This document shows, in pieces, positions 5,016 through 5,426 of a stretch of DNA of 5,426 bases (positions are counted from its first letter, which is position 1; every line of letters starts with the position of its first letter). The notes below the pieces were generated by a model that saw only the letters and a program-made list of their open reading frames with translations, was not told the DNA's origin and did no database searches. This DNA comes from Methylocystis sp. Its GTDB lineage: Bacteria > Pseudomonadota > Alphaproteobacteria > Rhizobiales > Beijerinckiaceae. Both the position numbers and the translations under genes were made by a program. The stretch is from contig JALRFG010000140.1 of NCBI GenBank assembly GCA_023253795.1, forward strand, positions 1-5,426, read 5' to 3'.

Positions 5016-5426
5016 TCACTCTTTGTTCTTTTCCAGCTTTCTCATTGCCTGTCGCGCGAGCCGAGCGCGATCCGCGTTTTCTGTGTAGTGCGCGGCCATC
5101 TTTGTTCCGCTCCAACCGAATATCGAATTCAATTCGTGAATGGTCGCGCCAGCGTCTGCGCAGCGCGTCGCGCCCGCCTTGCGCAATCCGTGGGCCGATC
5201 CCGGAACTCCGGCCGCTTTGCAGGCGTCTTTGAACCAGTTCCCGAACCCTTCCTTGACCATTGGGCAGCCGTCGTGCCGCGCGATCAGGGCCAAGTCGCC
5301 GGTCGGGCTTGCGTCTATGATTTGTTGAAGCTCCTGGAGGACAGGGATCGTTATTTGAGTGCCGGTCTTTTCCGTGCGCATCATGATAACGCCATTGCGG
5401 ATGTGCTGCTTGCCGAGACGCGCGGC
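5016..5426 (-). CDS. Tyrosine recombinase / phage-type integrase, C-terminal catalytic part (5' part outside window)
   Basis: The frame is open from the right edge (base 5426) to TGA at 5016-5018, giving the last 136 residues. An internal ATG at 5384 is not the start, because the 14 codons before it (AARLGKQHIRNGVI) match integrase core sequence. In fragment numbering the visible catalytic residues are Lys20 (RTEKTGT), His79 and Arg82 (SAHGLRK), Trp105 (IFGWSG, at the usual His/Trp position) and the nucleophile Tyr114 (AAHYTENADR). The first catalytic Arg, expected just before this stretch, lies beyond the edge. The visible part of the active site is therefore intact. It cuts and rejoins DNA at attachment sites to insert or excise a mobile element. 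Its 3' end faces the 3' end of the tRNA(CAT). Whether the N-terminal arm-binding and core-binding domains are intact cannot be seen. Confidence 0.9.
   Translation of the reverse strand, partial: AARLGKQHIRNGVIMMRTEKTGTQITIPVLQELQQIIDASPTGDLALIARHDGCPMVKEGFGNWFKDACKAAGVPGSAHGLRKAGATRCADAGATIHELNSIFGWSGTKMAAHYTENADRARLARQAMRKLEKNKE

Noticed and set aside
1..5426. CRISPR array, transposon ends or toxin-antitoxin pair
   Set aside because: No regularly spaced repeats, no terminal inverted repeats flanking a transposase, and no pair of small overlapping genes were seen.

Overview
The window is GC-rich chromosomal DNA, most likely from an alphaproteobacterium. The basis for this is the GC bias of the coding regions, two tRNA genes with an encoded CCA end, and the kinds of proteins present: a CrtF-type O-methyltransferase, a two-domain Sua5 protein, MtnA, an Ald2-like class II aldolase and a tyrosine integrase of a common alphaproteobacterial type. 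The CrtF-like gene suggests a phototroph or a relative of one. Genus cannot be decided from this stretch.

Layout from left to right. Positions 1-302 (minus) hold the first 100 codons of a small ion-channel-like membrane protein that runs off the left edge. An AT-richer spacer follows, then tRNA-Arg(CCG) on the minus strand (474-550). A 105-base divergent spacer separates it from a CrtF-like SAM-dependent O-methyltransferase on the plus strand (656-1777). Convergent with that is sua5 on the minus strand (1826-2782), which makes the threonylcarbamoyl-AMP used for t6A in tRNA. A 196-base divergent spacer leads to mtnA on the plus strand (2979-4073). Only 8 bases separate its stop from the stop of a class II aldolase on the minus strand (4082-4735). 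A tRNA with a CAT anticodon (4871-4947, plus) follows. Sixty-eight bases further on is the 3' end of a tyrosine recombinase gene on the minus strand (5016 to the right edge).

Two themes stand out. First, MtnA and the aldolase would act one after the other in methylthioadenosine salvage. MtnA converts 5-methylthioribose-1-phosphate to methylthioribulose-1-phosphate, and an Ald2-type aldolase would split that into DHAP and 2-(methylthio)acetaldehyde (the DHAP shunt) in place of the classical MtnB-MtnC-MtnD route. Second, the right end looks like the boundary of an integrated element: an integrase fragment next to a tRNA 3' end, with an 11-base direct repeat between them.

Nothing in the window is clearly a new system. 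The most useful points are the mtnA/aldolase pairing, the lone crtF-like gene, the channel with a non-canonical filter start, and the tRNA-anchored element boundary. Two long open frames that read through tRNA genes are artefacts, and their starts have been corrected.
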